Assembly: GCF_041260155.1 (NCBI RefSeq)
Contig: NC_091944.1
Span: 22,431,877-22,495,876 of the forward strand
DNA: 64,000 bases
Direction of reading: 5' to 3'
Source of the DNA: Ptychodera flava
Lineage: Eukaryota; Hemichordata; Enteropneusta; Ptychoderidae
The position numbers and the translations under genes were made by a program. A model generated the notes under the pieces. The model saw only the letters and a program-made list of their open reading frames with translations, was not told the DNA's origin and searched no databases. The stretch's first letter is position 1, and each line of letters starts with the position of its first letter. Positions 1-32,754 of this stretch are shown here, in pieces.

Positions 1-175
1 ATCCATGATTTCGATGTCAAATAATCAACTCTGAATCCCTCTGCCGAGAAACGGAAAGCTGCAGCTGTACCCACTGTCATCAATCAAAGTTGCCAACGTT
101 TCAACTAATATTACATTAGAGGCAGTGTTCAGTAACGTGAATCGAGAAATAAACATCAACGAGGGGATATTAAAG

Positions 176-566
<391 letters not shown>

Positions 567-2201
567 AACACAAAAAGGAGAGCTGTATTTTCCCTTGCAG
601 TCCCTCCCAACGTGGAGGGACTGGGTACCTGTCTATTCAGACAGGTATATATGCATTTGTGACGTCATTTTCGCCATATTTGAACTCTGCAACCTTCCCA
701 CTCCCTCATGTCCTCTTGACTTGGTGAAAAATGATCGATTGAGCTTCAGCAAATATTAATAAACTATGTGTATCTCTTCACCTTACTGTGTATGTTAATC
801 TGTCACAAACTTTTTCAATAAGCCGTGAGTTCAGTGCACGTAAACTGAAAGTAAACAATGAATGCGGTGTAAAGAATAAAGGCTGCGTGGGCAGAACTTG
901 CCAACGTTGACAATAGTGTGCATGTCCCCGGTCTCATACTCCATTCATCTTTCTGACAGCGCAAATAAAGCAGCTTAACAATGTCTTGGCCGCGGGTAAC
1001 GGACCCGTCAAGGCAACCTTTGAAAGAGCCACGTCTTACATACAGTGTCATTGATAGCCTTCCGATACTGCCAACTGTTCTTTATGAAGTGTAGTTTGAA
1101 ATTGGGGTCGATAACAGTGGAATACATTTTGAATTTATTATTTGATCTCTAAAACTGATTTGAGGTAATATGGGCCTCGAATGTGAATGACAAACTTTTG
1201 CTCAAATTGTCCTCGAGTAAACGTTCAACCACTCTCTCATCAAATCAACAATATAAATCAGGGGTCACCGTGCAAAGTTTGGTACTTGAACTGAGAAACG
1301 AATAACCTAACCGTTACCGATATTTGAAATCCAAAATTTTCGAAAAACTAAGGCGGTGAACATTTTTCTTACTCCAAGAACTTTAAAATCCTACAGGTGG
1401 TAGACCAGGAAAGTACTGTCAAACTGTTAGAGTCCTAATATCTGTCCCGAAGACGCATTCTACCATATGGCAGTGTTTTAAGACTGGACACTCTAAACAA
1501 AGTATGAATGAATAATGAAACGCCTAAATGCTTTTATATTATTTCAATATATCGCAGACGGTGCAATATCATCAAATTGTGATCGCAAAGATAACCGAAT
1601 TGAAAATATGTATCGTTAAGCTAAAGTATAATATCCTTTTGAGTTTCAAAACCCAAGCATTTTTTTGGAAAAGCATATGAACTTAAATAATTGTGAACAG
1701 TAATTTTAACTATTGTATTTGTTGTGACCACTGGTTGCGGCGTAACAAAGTATATCCGCGTTTTTTCTGATCTTTTAGAGCTCGACAAACAAAAACCATA
1801 TGAATCATGTTGCGAATTGCTTAGACAAACAGCGAAATAGGTCAGGCTGTTCTCGTTTGTAATGTAAAGCATCCAAGCTGATAAAACTTAGCAGTTTTTT
1901 TTTCTCTTCGGCCACGGTCAATGACTCAAATGATACACCGCAGAATAGCCATCAAGGTCAAGGACATTACCGATAGACAACAGTATAAATCATATTTCGA
2001 TTTTCGGATCAGAGAAAGCTAATACCTTGCTAACAAGTACACGTTAAACCTAAAAAAGATTGTGAATTCGATTTTCTATGGTGTCTATGATTCCTGTAAT
2101 GGAAAGACACACATTGAAAATCTGTGGAATGCATTTGTCGTTAAACAAAACCTGCAAAACTGGCGAGTTATGTAATGTTTTTCTTCTTGACTTTGACTTA
2201 C
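567..2201. other. Non-coding; probably intron 1 of the leftward NWD-like gene
   Basis: Apart from one dispersed repeat copy (about 1195-1475), I see no coding exon on either strand. It lies directly downstream of the splice donor of the minus-strand first exon, so it should be the start of that gene's first intron, whose next exon would be off the left edge. Confidence 0.5.
1195..1475 (+). repeat. Dispersed repeat family A, copy 1 (degenerate)
   Basis: This is a diverged copy of an approximately 330-bp non-coding repeat also found near 20.29, 24.77, 27.98, 46.82 and 55.09 kb. Shared landmarks, in order, are a ttttgctcaaa-like start, a gcaaagtttggtac-like block, accgatatttgaaatccaaaa, a gaaaaactaaggcggtgaa block, a ggtggtagaccaggaaag block, and a cctaatatctgtcccgaag-like end. 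No ORF is conserved between copies. Confidence 0.6.
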
Positions 2202-2313
2202 CTGTAAATGTTGAACTGGTAAATATACGGACCACTCTGGATCGCAGGGGTGGCAGCGACACTCCCACTCTTCCGTAGAGCAGTTGAGTTTTGATGTCGC
2301 CGGCCGCGGCCAT
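2202..2313 (-). CDS. First coding exon of a second, divergently oriented NWD-like gene (partial)
   Basis: The minus strand from ATG at 2313 encodes 37 residues plus one base. It ends in LPPLRSRVVRIFTSSTFT and a textbook donor (acag then gtaagt, donor GT at 2201-2200). The last 19 residues are identical to exon 1 of the plus-strand NACHT-WD40 gene at 3858-3963, and both exons stop after the first base of the same codon. In that gene the motif opens the DUF4062 domain. The rest of this gene would lie to the left, outside the window; no second exon is visible in 1-2201. The N-terminal 18 residues (MAAAGDIKTQ and onward) differ from the other copy, so this is a diverged paralogue. It could be an orphan exon if the locus was rearranged. 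Confidence 0.75.
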
Positions 2314-23702
<21,389 letters not shown>

Positions 23703-23753
23703 ACTTTTCTGAACTCCGCTCTTACGATATAACATACAAATATCTTATGATAT

Positions 23754-23754
23754 T

Positions 23755-23842
<88 letters not shown>
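23754..23842. repeat. (AC)n(AT)n microsatellite in the 3' UTR
   Basis: About 18 bp of AC followed by about 68 bp of AT, 50 bp after the NWD-like stop codon and before the candidate polyadenylation signal. Confidence 0.95.
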
Positions 23843-23845
<3 letters not shown>

Positions 23846-24118
23846 CTAAGTGCATGACTTGTGACTCATCTGTGGATTATCTTCAGATTAACTCGAACAT
23901 CTGCGTGAGAGCGACGTCAGACACCAATATTTATATTTATACCCATTCGTCAAGATAATTTCAATCCATACAGTTACTTAAAGGTCAAAACAAGAAAGCG
24001 CGAGCGATCGATCGAATTTTCGATTTCATGATCATAGCTTTTTGAGTTATGGAAAACCCTGCAAAAAGTACACATATTACGAGCAGCATATCAGTAGAAA
24101 TTTTATTATTGTAGTTTC

Positions 24119-24124
24119 AATAAA
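24119..24124 (+). terminator. Candidate polyadenylation signal AATAAA for the NWD-like gene
   Basis: The first canonical AATAAA on the plus strand after the stop at 23702, giving a 3' UTR of about 430 bp. Only position and motif support it. Confidence 0.4.
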
Positions 24125-26109
24125 AAAATTAATCTTTAGGAAGAATAGAATTCTGGAGGGTGACAAGAAAAGTGACCGCGGTAAACCAATGAGCACCGAT
24201 AGTAGTCCGTGTGGCGTTTACCAGGAGGATCAAGTACAACAAGTGTTTCAACTTTTGCATTTATTTGGTGGGGGGGGGGGCGCCAGGCTGAGTGGAAGAT
24301 ACGACTTTAATATTATTTTTACTATTATGTTGTATTCCTAATCGCGTAAGTGATAGTCCTGCAGCTGCTTCAATATACTGTCAACTTAGAGAATGAATTA
24401 GTTCTATACAGTCTTTGCAAAATTGAACGATTCTTTTCAAAACACCGAGATCATGCATGTTCTTGTTGATGAACAGAATGAGTTTCAACGCGATGACAAT
24501 ATGAGGATCATAATATTTTGAAGTTCACTTCAATATGTGTCCAATATGTGTGGGTAGACTGACACTCCCGCATAATCTGTTCATAGATGGTATTTGAAAT
24601 GTATTTTTATTCACTGTATGTATATATTGTTCACTTTTGCATGTCTTAAACTTAGAAAAATGAAATATATACTTATAAATTACAGTCTGGGGTGTACTGG
24701 ATATTAGCATAGAGATAATTTACTACTTTGAAGTTTTCATCGATGATGAAGAACTCTGAAGTTAAGGTAATATGTGTCTTGAAACAGAAAGTTTTACATT
24801 TTTGCAATAACTTTTTCCCCAGGAAACTGTAAACCGTTCTCTTTCATAATCAAGAATAAAAGTGCAAAGTTTAAGATTAGAGAAACAGATTACCTGAGAT
24901 TTACCGAGATTTGAAATCCAAAATGGAAGCCGATCCAAACTGTATGTTGAAAAGTAGAATTTCGATTTTTACAAAAGCAAGACAGTGAAAAAACTTCAAT
25001 ATGTCCACAGACTTCAGAATAAGTCCGCACTGAGAAACAACAGATCCGGAAAGTATCGTAAAAATTGATTGTTCCAAAAACTGCCCCAGAGGGCTGAAGT
25101 CTTCCCAAGAAAACAAGATTGTTGACAATATTTGCTGCACACTGAACGCAGACAACATTGTTTCACCGACGTGGGTTGTGTTAAAACATGCTTACAACTG
25201 GTATTTTAAATTGCGACTCGTCATCTATAACCAGACTAAGACGGGAGTAATTTCAGATCATAAGTTCATTCAAATTTCGTACTTTGGAACAAATCACTGA
25301 TCTGATCACATCGACAAGTTTAGATTCTTACGGGTTGCCCGCGACAAGGATAGGTAAAACGGGTCTCAAATAGATTATGGCATGACATGACTGATTGCCG
25401 GCTAGAGACACCGGCTCTCTTGACATTATCTGGATAAGCTATGCGATGTAAGGCACAGTAAATGCGTATTAGCTCTACAGACCAGCTCAGTGATACGAAA
25501 AAAACAAACAAACCGTATCACCGAACTAGCGTACAGTGCCAATACACACTCAAGGCTTGGTCTCGCTTCGGACCCTGAGCTTATCTGGCCAATGTTTCGA
25601 GAGCCCGTGGGCAGAGAACGGCCCGGGGGTGGGGTCGCTGAGGGTGTACGCCCATCCGTCGATGATTCCATTCTTATTGAAAGTACTCGGTAAAGTAGCG
25701 TCAATTTAATCTGAGTCTAAATAAATGGAACGCACTGTCAAAGGTGCTTTATATTTTTAATCGGGCGTCAGCTAATCGAGTGGAACAGCTATTCCTAGAA
25801 GTACACTGGTTATAATATTACTCTGGCTGATTACAGGGCAGAACTTTTCCCATTGGATGGAGACATGGACCCAGAGAAATCTCTTATCAAGATCTAACTT
25901 TGAATAGCCTTAGGAACTGGTTGAGTTGAGGTTAATTTGACAGATGAATGTCATCACAAAAAAAAATGTCGTGCTTTGATATTTCCATGCCCGATGGAAA
26001 AAAACAGTCTTCCAGAAAATGAGTGATTGGAAATATGAAGCAGAAATTGAAATTCGGCACACGCATCTCTATGAAACAGAAACAAAATAGAATGCTGACG
26101 CGACAGTCT
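24125..26109. other. Intergenic, one dispersed repeat copy, no supportable gene
   Basis: Besides the family A copy at 24770-25085, the interval has a run of ten G near 24271-24280 and a partial palindrome near 25488-25526, where gtgatacg and cgtatcac flank an A-rich centre. No ORF has recognisable domains. Confidence 0.55.
24770..25085 (+). repeat. Dispersed repeat family A, copy 3
   Basis: Matches the family through agttttacatttttgcaata, gtgcaaagttt, accgagatttgaaatccaaa, atggaagccgat, atttcgatttttacaaaagc and cagaataagtccgcactgag. It is more diverged than copy 2. Confidence 0.65.
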
Positions 26110-26720
26110 GTAATTTATTTATTAATTTTTATTTATTTATGTAATTATGAACCAACAGGTTGCCCCAATTACAGGTTCATTTCATAAAGAAAAGCTAAAA
26201 AATAAAAATGACAAAAATAAGAAAATCTAACAAAAAAAATGAACAATGAAAACAAAATATAAATTAAGACAAGAAACAAACAAGGAAAAGCAGATTACAC
26301 CATGCATAAATCAATCAATAGCTGTTGTAAATTGCGTCTAAAAGTAATAAAATTACCAAAAATGTCTAAATTTTGTTCATTAAAAATAGTATTAAAAAAG
26401 CTTTGGCTCCTTGATAAAATATAAAATTTTAAAATATTCGTACGATGAGAAGCAGATCAATAAAGAAAAGTGTAAGCTTACGACGCAGAGCTATAGGAGG
26501 AGTATAAAAATTAATCTGTGGAAGTACATCAGATATGTTGTAAAAAAAGAAGAATTTACAATTTTGTACAGGAATGTAGTATCTAAAATTGCCCGTCTAC
26601 TCTCGAAGTAACCTCGTAATAAACTGGAAGAGCCGTTTCTCCATGGAAGATAGTCTGCCAGAGAGAGGAAGCGAGTATGGGAGAGCCCTCGTACGACGTA
26701 CGAGTATCAACGTTTTTTGC
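26110..26720 (-). mobile_element. 5'-truncated LINE fragment (3' end)
   Basis: Read on the minus strand, the sequence gives an interrupted reading KRLFQFITRLLRE then TGNFRYYIP, then PPIALRRKLTLFFIDL with further stops. A 3' UTR follows containing ctgtaattggggcaacctgt and ending in an (AAATA)n-like tail near 26110-26130. The spacing of the decayed frame before an A/T repeat tail suggests a CR1/L2-like 3' end. It is not obviously the same family as the 5.6-9.25 kb element, whose tail is (GATT)n. Confidence 0.5.
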
Positions 26721-27979
26721 TCAGACGTTTTTTTGTTCTGGTGAGTTGCTTCCGTGAATCGAACAAGTAGGTTTCGAAATGAATCTTGTGAGATGAGACT
26801 TTGCCATGGTGACTGCGTTTAAAACAAGAATTCATACTATTCTGCATTTTGACTTCAATTAAGTTTTCGGGGTTTTTTTCCGTCTGGTCGATATCACTTC
26901 AGCTGTGGTCATCTTCGGTGTTTAAAAGTGTTAGTTAATTTGCTCAACTGAATGATGCTAAACCATTCGGCCAAAAAGTGTTCCACAGTAGTAGAATTGG
27001 CATATGTATCCATCGACACAGCTGATTTCTATTTTCATTTTATTCTTACGTATAAATTGCATATCTTGCACTTGTCCCCTGTTACACCAGTGTTTACAAA
27101 ACGCATGAAACGCCATCGGCCTTGGAGGTTGTGTATATTTTATTTTACAAAATTTTCAGCACCTTTCACTGCAATAAACCCATATCATCAACATCATCAA
27201 CACTTTAAAATCGATCACGTAGAAATCATCCCTTCTGACCTTACGTGGATATCGCTGTTCACAGAGTCATGCATTTCACTTCCAGAATGAAAATATATCT
27301 GAAATGAAAACTACACCAGGTAGTAACTAATTTACCACCTTACCAGTGTGTCATATAACCCGATGTGATGAGAAAAGAAACTTGAAAAATGACTAAAATT
27401 ACCCGTTCATCGAGAAGGAAGATATTTAAAACGAATCGCAAGATGACGCTGAAGTCAGGAAGTCATTGTATCAAATCATGGTATGCTTAGCAGACATGTC
27501 AAGACTAAAAACGTATTAAACAATCTCTGACTAGCGTCTATAAATATAGACCAGTGTCTATATCGATAGGCACTGACCAGTGTGTGACCAGTATCTATCG
27601 ACATAGATTTTGCTCGAAACCATTCGGAGAACTTTATTATGAACTTTGGATTTCCATTCAAAAATTACTACTTTCATATTCATACCCTAACCTTGAGCTC
27701 ATCTTAAGTTTAACTTACACTAATCATGAAAATTAATCCCTCAATTAAGTACACCTAAACGGCCAATTCCTAGTATAGCGGATCCAGTGTAGTAAAACGG
27801 CAAGTTATCCTTGACTCTAAGTTACCATTGTAATAAAGCTGTGTCAATGTCTGATAAGTAAAAACAGCATATCATAACACTTTTGAAATAAAGTCATGAT
27901 TTCGGATGTCTTTTCTGAATGAGCCCCGACAAATTATTGTACAATAACTCGGCCTCTCAATAAAAGTGAAAAACAAAGT
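26721..27979. other. Intergenic, no supportable gene
   Basis: Contains a palindrome gtctataaatatagac near 27536-27551 and, on the minus strand, an AATAAA near 27627-27634 that could serve the acyl-CoA synthetase gene. No coding region is supportable. Confidence 0.5.
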
Positions 27980-28335
27980 CGGACACATGGTGGCTTTCAG
28001 GTACAATGGGCATTGGGGACAGATATTCAGACTCAAAATTTTACAATCCTTTTTTAGTCTACCATTGCACTGGGGTCCTTTTCGAGCTCGTGGAGTAAAT
28101 GAATTTTTCACCAGCATATTTTTGCGAAAATCGAAAACTAAATTTTTCCCCATAGAGTTAACACAGGGGTGGCGGCCATTTTGAATTTCAAGTGTCGGTA
28201 AATATTAAGTCACCAAATTTTGCTCGTTAACCCCTGAATTTTATCTTGATTTCGAAAGGTAATTTTTTGAAGTTTTATCACGGAAAGTTTGAGAAAAACT
28301 TTAAATCTTTCAATTGCCGTCTTACTGCTTGCCGA
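27980..28335 (-). repeat. Dispersed repeat family A, copy 4, abutting the acyl-CoA synthetase 3' end
   Basis: The reverse complement reads through actttccgtgataaaact, accgacacttgaaattcaaa, atggccgccac, tgtgttaactctatggggaa, attttcgcaaaaa and the end gagtctgaatatctgtcccc. It is one of the clearest copies. It begins within about 20 bp of the synthetase stop codon, so the gene's 3' UTR should be largely this repeat. Confidence 0.8.
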
Positions 28336-28351
28336 ACGTTTAGTTTCTCAA

Positions 28352-29998
28352 TCACAATCCTAATAGTTCCTTTGCTTTATCTGCCAGATCTTTGCGGAGG
28401 ACTTTTCCCGTCGGGGCTGATGGGAACGATTGAAAGAACAAGACATATTTAGGGGTAATATTTTCCGGCAGAAAGTCGCGACAAAATCCCAAAACGTCCC
28501 CGGTAGTTGTGTCTTGGCCTTCTTCAAGGCAGACACAGGTGCAGATTTCCTCGGTAAACCTCTCATCCGGGACACCAACCGTTTGAGACAATTTGATCTT
28601 TGGATGTCGAATGACAATTCTGTCGACTTCTAACGGGTAAACATTCACCGATCCTTTGATAATGATGTCTTTCTTTCGACCGATGATTTCAAGATATCCA
28701 TCATCTTCCATCCTACACGTATCACCAGTGTGGAACCAGCCACATTTATCAAGGGCTGAATTTTCCTCGTCGCCTTCATATCGGAGCATCGTATAAGGTG
28801 ATCTGAGACACAGCTCACCAGTAGTTCCACGAGGCACAATTGCGCCCTCATCATCAATTATTTTCACCTCATAGTGATCGAGCGGATAACCCACCTTTCC
28901 AAGCTTAGCAGGATTACTATTGATAGCGACTGAACCAGACTCTGTCATTCCGTAAGAATTGAATACATTAGGAGAAATCAACTGCGTCGCCCTTTCAAGA
29001 TTATCTACAGTGACAGCATTTCCACTTGTGATTACGAACTGTAGCGAGGTAAAGTCGGACGCTTCGAAGTTTGAATGATCGTTGAAATCAAAAAGAAAGG
29101 TGAACATCAAAAAAGCCACCGAAACTTTCTCTTCCTTTATGACTGTTGCCAACGCTTGCACTTCAACATCAGACTCCGGTACTACGACTCTGAAACCATG
29201 GCAAACACCCATCAAGGTGGAAAACCTTCCGCCAATATGACTAAATGGACTCATCGACATGAAGGTGACGTCTTTCTTTACGACATCGGAGACATGGCGA
29301 CCACATGTATATTGGTTTTCGACGCACGAACGATGAGTGTGGATAACTGCCTTCGGAAGCCCAGTACTGCCAGATGTGAAGTACACGGTAGCTTCATCAT
29401 CAGGCTTGACCAACTTTCGCACTTGCTTCAAGCGTCGGAAGCCTGTTTTGTCTCCCATCTCTAACACCTCGTCGAAGCGGATCATTCCAGATATGTCGTC
29501 GTTACCTAAGTGAATGACCTGGTTGACTGTCGGCAGCCCTCTATGTCCTGGTGTTTTTGGCGTACCCGGCGATAACTCTCTCAACACTCTCTCTGGATGC
29601 CCTGGTCCGATGATTAGACAGGTGACTCTAGTTTTGCTGGCAAGGTGTTCTACGTAATCAGACGGATATAAAACTTGAAATCTAACCGATACAGCTTTGA
29701 TGTAAGCCACCGAATACTCAGACACTATGTACTGGTAGCAGTTGTCGGCCCAGATACCTACACGCTCCCCTGGTTTTACCCCAAGGTGTATCAAGCCAGC
29801 GGCCATCCTCATAACATCGCCGTGCAGTGTTTTGAACGTGATTCTCTTTTTGGCACCGATGGACACAAAAACAAATGCTTCTTTATTTGGGTTGTTGACC
29901 GCAGCTCTGTCAAGTACATCGCAAACTGTCATCCCTGAGAAAGGCTTTGCGCTTGCCGCATGCAGGTAGCTTGGCGCCGTATTTTCCAGTCTGTCCAT
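28352..29998 (-). CDS. ACSF2-like: Intronless acyl-CoA synthetase (AMP-forming), ACSF2-like, 548 aa
   Basis: An ANL-superfamily adenylating enzyme, expected to activate a carboxylic acid to acyl-AMP and then acyl-CoA. Visible motifs: P-loop FTSGSTGLPK at 207-216; NSYGMTES at 347-354; GWFHTGD at 420-426; IGRKKDIII at 439-447; PTGK with the adenylation lysine K532. The N-terminus, SYLHAASAKPFSGMTVCDVLD, aligns with the mature part of ACSF2 (medium-chain ligase) but has no mitochondrial presequence before it. The C-terminus ELLGL is not a PTS1. Oddities: a single exon, SVN where the family usually has GEN before VYP, and a divergent SVRFQVLYPSDYVEHL stretch near 104-119 where most members read VNPAY-like. 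It could be a retrocopy or an expanded lineage-specific paralogue; the intact frame argues for function. A (GA)n tract lies 60-130 bp upstream. Substrate unknown. Confidence 0.9.
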   Translation of the reverse strand: MDRLENTAPSYLHAASAKPFSGMTVCDVLDRAAVNNPNKEAFVFVSIGAKKRITFKTLHGDVMRMAAGLIHLGVKPGERVGIWADNCYQYIVSEYSVAYIKAVSVRFQVLYPSDYVEHLASKTRVTCLIIGPGHPERVLRELSPGTPKTPGHRGLPTVNQVIHLGNDDISGMIRFDEVLEMGDKTGFRRLKQVRKLVKPDDEATVYFTSGSTGLPKAVIHTHRSCVENQYTCGRHVSDVVKKDVTFMSMSPFSHIGGRFSTLMGVCHGFRVVVPESDVEVQALATVIKEEKVSVAFLMFTFLFDFNDHSNFEASDFTSLQFVITSGNAVTVDNLERATQLISPNVFNSYGMTESGSVAINSNPAKLGKVGYPLDHYEVKIIDDEGAIVPRGTTGELCLRSPYTMLRYEGDEENSALDKCGWFHTGDTCRMEDDGYLEIIGRKKDIIIKGSVNVYPLEVDRIVIRHPKIKLSQTVGVPDERFTEEICTCVCLEEGQDTTTGDVLGFCRDFLPENITPKYVLFFQSFPSAPTGKVLRKDLADKAKELLGL

Positions 29999-30053
29999 TT
30001 CTGCGTCAACGAATGGAACAAACTAGTTTGAAAACGACCAGAATCCCTGTTGA

Positions 30054-30054
30054 C

Positions 30055-30126
<72 letters not shown>
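30054..30126. repeat. (GA)n microsatellite upstream of the acyl-CoA synthetase
   Basis: A nearly pure GA tract of about 73 bp, 56-128 bp before the minus-strand ATG. GA/CT tracts near starts are known promoter elements in some animals; a role here is only possible. Confidence 0.95.
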
Positions 30127-30129
<3 letters not shown>

Positions 30130-30220
30130 TCCTGTGTTATAAAACTTCGGTACTACGAACGACGAACACTCTTTGAAACCCAGAAAAGACAGAAAAGGCA
30201 TTGTTACAGGGACGGTATTG

Positions 30221-31070
30221 TTAGCTCACGTGTTCACAACACGTGAGCTAATGCCGCAGCGATGCTGTCTGTCTGTCTGTCTGTCTGTAGGCCCGATATC
30301 TCAAAAACGGCTGATCAGATCAGAATCAAATCTGGTACAGATTCAGTTTACAAATGGTAAGAGCTGATTAGTTTTTGGTGGGTGTGGCTTGCTTACTTTT
30401 TGCTCATTTGCATAATTAATGATTTTAGAAAAAAAGGGATATCCATTGAGACCGACTGCACACAATTTGCTACAAATGTTGATCACACCAAGATATATCA
30501 ACCGTGAAAGTTTTAAGGGGTGACTTAAAAGATACTCGCTAATTTGCATATTTAATGAACTTTCCTAATCAGGGAAATATATCTTGATTGACCAAACCAA
30601 ATTTGATAAAACTTGCTGTGTACATTGAGGATACTATGACATAGCATTATTCAAAGTCATTTAGCATTTTATTTCAGTCAATTCCTAATTTGCATATTTA
30701 ACTTTCCTAATTAGGGATATATACATGGATTTACTTGATCAAAGTTGGCAAAACATGCTATGTACATTGATGATACCAGGTTTAAACAATATTGTAAGTC
30801 ATTTCGCATTTTCATGTCAGCTAATTTATAATTTGCATATCTATTGGGCTTTCACAGTTTGGCATATTTGGCACAAAAGACTTGACCAAAGGCAATGCTA
30901 TATTATGTGGTGATACAATGACAGCAGTCAAAGAACTCTAATTTTTATTTCGGCTAATTACATATTAGTATTAATCTGTGGTGAATGTTATTCATAATGT
31001 TGATTATAACACTTCCAATGAAGTTGCAAACATGTGGCAAAAGTTTCGATATATAATGAAACACGTGAGC
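30221..31070 (-). mobile_element. Helentron/pearl-like non-autonomous element with about 140-bp core repeats
   Basis: At the left is a perfect hairpin, ttagctcacgtgtt / aacacgtgagctaa, with a 3-nt loop (30221-30251), then a (CTGT)n tract (30263-30288). About four and a half diverged core repeats follow, anchored by aatttgcatattta-like boxes near 30408, 30542, 30691, 30832 and 30963. The other end carries aacacgtgagc again (31060-31070). Hairpin, tetranucleotide microsatellite and tandem cores are the layout described for HINE or pearl elements of bivalves and other animals. The family assignment is inference. The element has no ORF and sits 220 bp upstream of the acyl-CoA synthetase start. 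Confidence 0.6.
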
Positions 31071-32593
31071 ATTTTCAGTTCATATATCTGGTTTTATGTA
31101 GATGAATCATGACATTAGAATGAATCATTATAAATTCAGAATGAAACATTATCATTTGAAAACGAATCTTTGAGAATGCGCAATTGTGTCGTACTAGCAT
31201 AGTACAATGAAACCCAAGGTCAACCCACATGACCTAAATTGTGAAATGACTATACACAGGAAAACAGTGGGCGCTGAAGGTGTGTTACTGGTTAGCACTT
31301 CTGGTTAGCACTGGTTAGCACTGCTATTTGAGTATATTACTGTGTAAAGGGATACAGTCGTTGGAACTGCACTCAAAGGTCGTATGGGACCCATACGACC
31401 AATGCAAACACTGTATCCAAGGTACGATGGTGATTGATGAAAGTTAAAACATATCTGTCATTATCTACATCGTATAATTTAAATGTTGCAGCGATGATGA
31501 TGTGCGCGAAATATATTGTTTGTAAACAAGAACCTCGCACAGGCACAGTTCCGACGACTGTTTCCCTTTAATGTCAGCTCGTGAACACTATTAGGCGTTG
31601 CGAAATGAGATCGACAGGCTTGTCTCGCATGTTCTGTTTTGTGACACAAGGCGGACTGCAGTTTGATTAATTGTCAGCTGAGGTGAGGCATACAGAAACA
31701 ACGTCTGTGCTAAATTGGTAAGCATTGCTGGTAGTAATCTGAACCAGTGCGGTTCAAGTGCACAACTTAATTGAAATATCTACGCAAAACGAGATTTTAC
31801 CTTGGTTGTTGATCAGTGCGCCCCGTTTCACCTTGAATGACCCAGCGGCCGCAATATCTTACCAGCTGTATACGTCCGGGCCACACCTGTTGCAAGTATA
31901 TAGGTTTCAAACAGCACTTGCTTGTTGTTGGGAAATCAACTACGCAATGTAAATTAAACTGTATAACACACTTAGCCTGTGTCTAAAACTTTTCACAACT
32001 TCGGTAACGATCAAAATTGAAATTCGATGGAATAAAGCATGGGCCGTACAAGAGGTACCTCTCTATCTGGTCTGCTTTTCTACTGTATATACCTTTTGTA
32101 CTGTCGTTGAATATGCCAACAAAGGAAATGATTCTCTGACCTAAATGGTCTTGGATCTGGCTTGTTCAATCGCTGAATCGTGACCGCCAACCTTGAATAT
32201 GAACAAGTTCAGTAGATCAGGTGATTACAGTCGACCTAACCTTTGTGCCTGGCAATATCATGATGCTACCATGGACCCTTACTTTCTTAAAGCTCAGCAC
32301 AATTCAACAGAAAATATAAGGTTCATCTCAGAAGATTGCTAAACCATTCCATGAAATTCAATCATTCGTAGCTCATAGTATTGCAGAGACTGAAAAATAT
32401 ACAAGCATTCTTCGCTGATGTTTGGTCACAATATCGTAAGATATGCACAGACTTCCGAGGGTCTCTTCGCCGTGGGTCACCAGGGCGAATAATCTTTGAA
32501 GTCAAAATCAGCATCTGCAGGACACAAAATCCTGTCAGAAAACCATCAATACAGCTGCTATGGGCACAAAGAAAGTCACTCAACCCCGATTTT
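31071..32593. other. Intergenic, small hairpin, no supportable gene
   Basis: Holds a triplicated ctggttagcact motif near 31290-31322 and a hairpin at about 31350-31420. A segment near 31510-31580, gtttgtaaacaagaacctcg and onward, resembles 20928-20990 and may be another repeat family. No coding region is supportable. Confidence 0.5.
31350..31420. repeat. Inverted repeat with a perfect inner palindrome
   Basis: The inner palindrome ggtcgtatggg / cccatacgacc spans 31378-31400. The outer sequences ggatacagt (about 31350) and actgtatcc (about 31420) extend the fold with mismatches. It is probably the end or the core of a small MITE. Confidence 0.65.
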
Positions 32594-32754
32594 AGTACAG
32601 GTGTAGCTGCAATAATTGTACCCTCGGTTGGCCATGAGGCTTGGGCTTCTGTTGTGCGACTCGCGCCTTGGTTGGGGCAAGGCGCGAGCCGTACGACAGA
32701 AGCCCAAGCCCCACGGCCAGCCAGGCTACAATTATTGCAGCTAAGTACAGGTGT
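32594..32754. mobile_element. Foldback MITE with an 11-bp target-site duplication
   Basis: A long inverted repeat (32604-32743) has arms of about 60 bp. The left arm starts agctgcaataattgtaccct and runs through gaggcttgggcttctgttgt to cgcgccttg; the right arm mirrors it with few mismatches around a tiny ggttgggg centre. The 11-mer agtacaggtgt flanks it directly at 32594-32604 and 32744-32754. Target duplications of 9-11 bp are typical of Mutator-like elements and some foldback families. The ORFs crossing it on both strands are artefacts of the palindrome. Confidence 0.8.
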
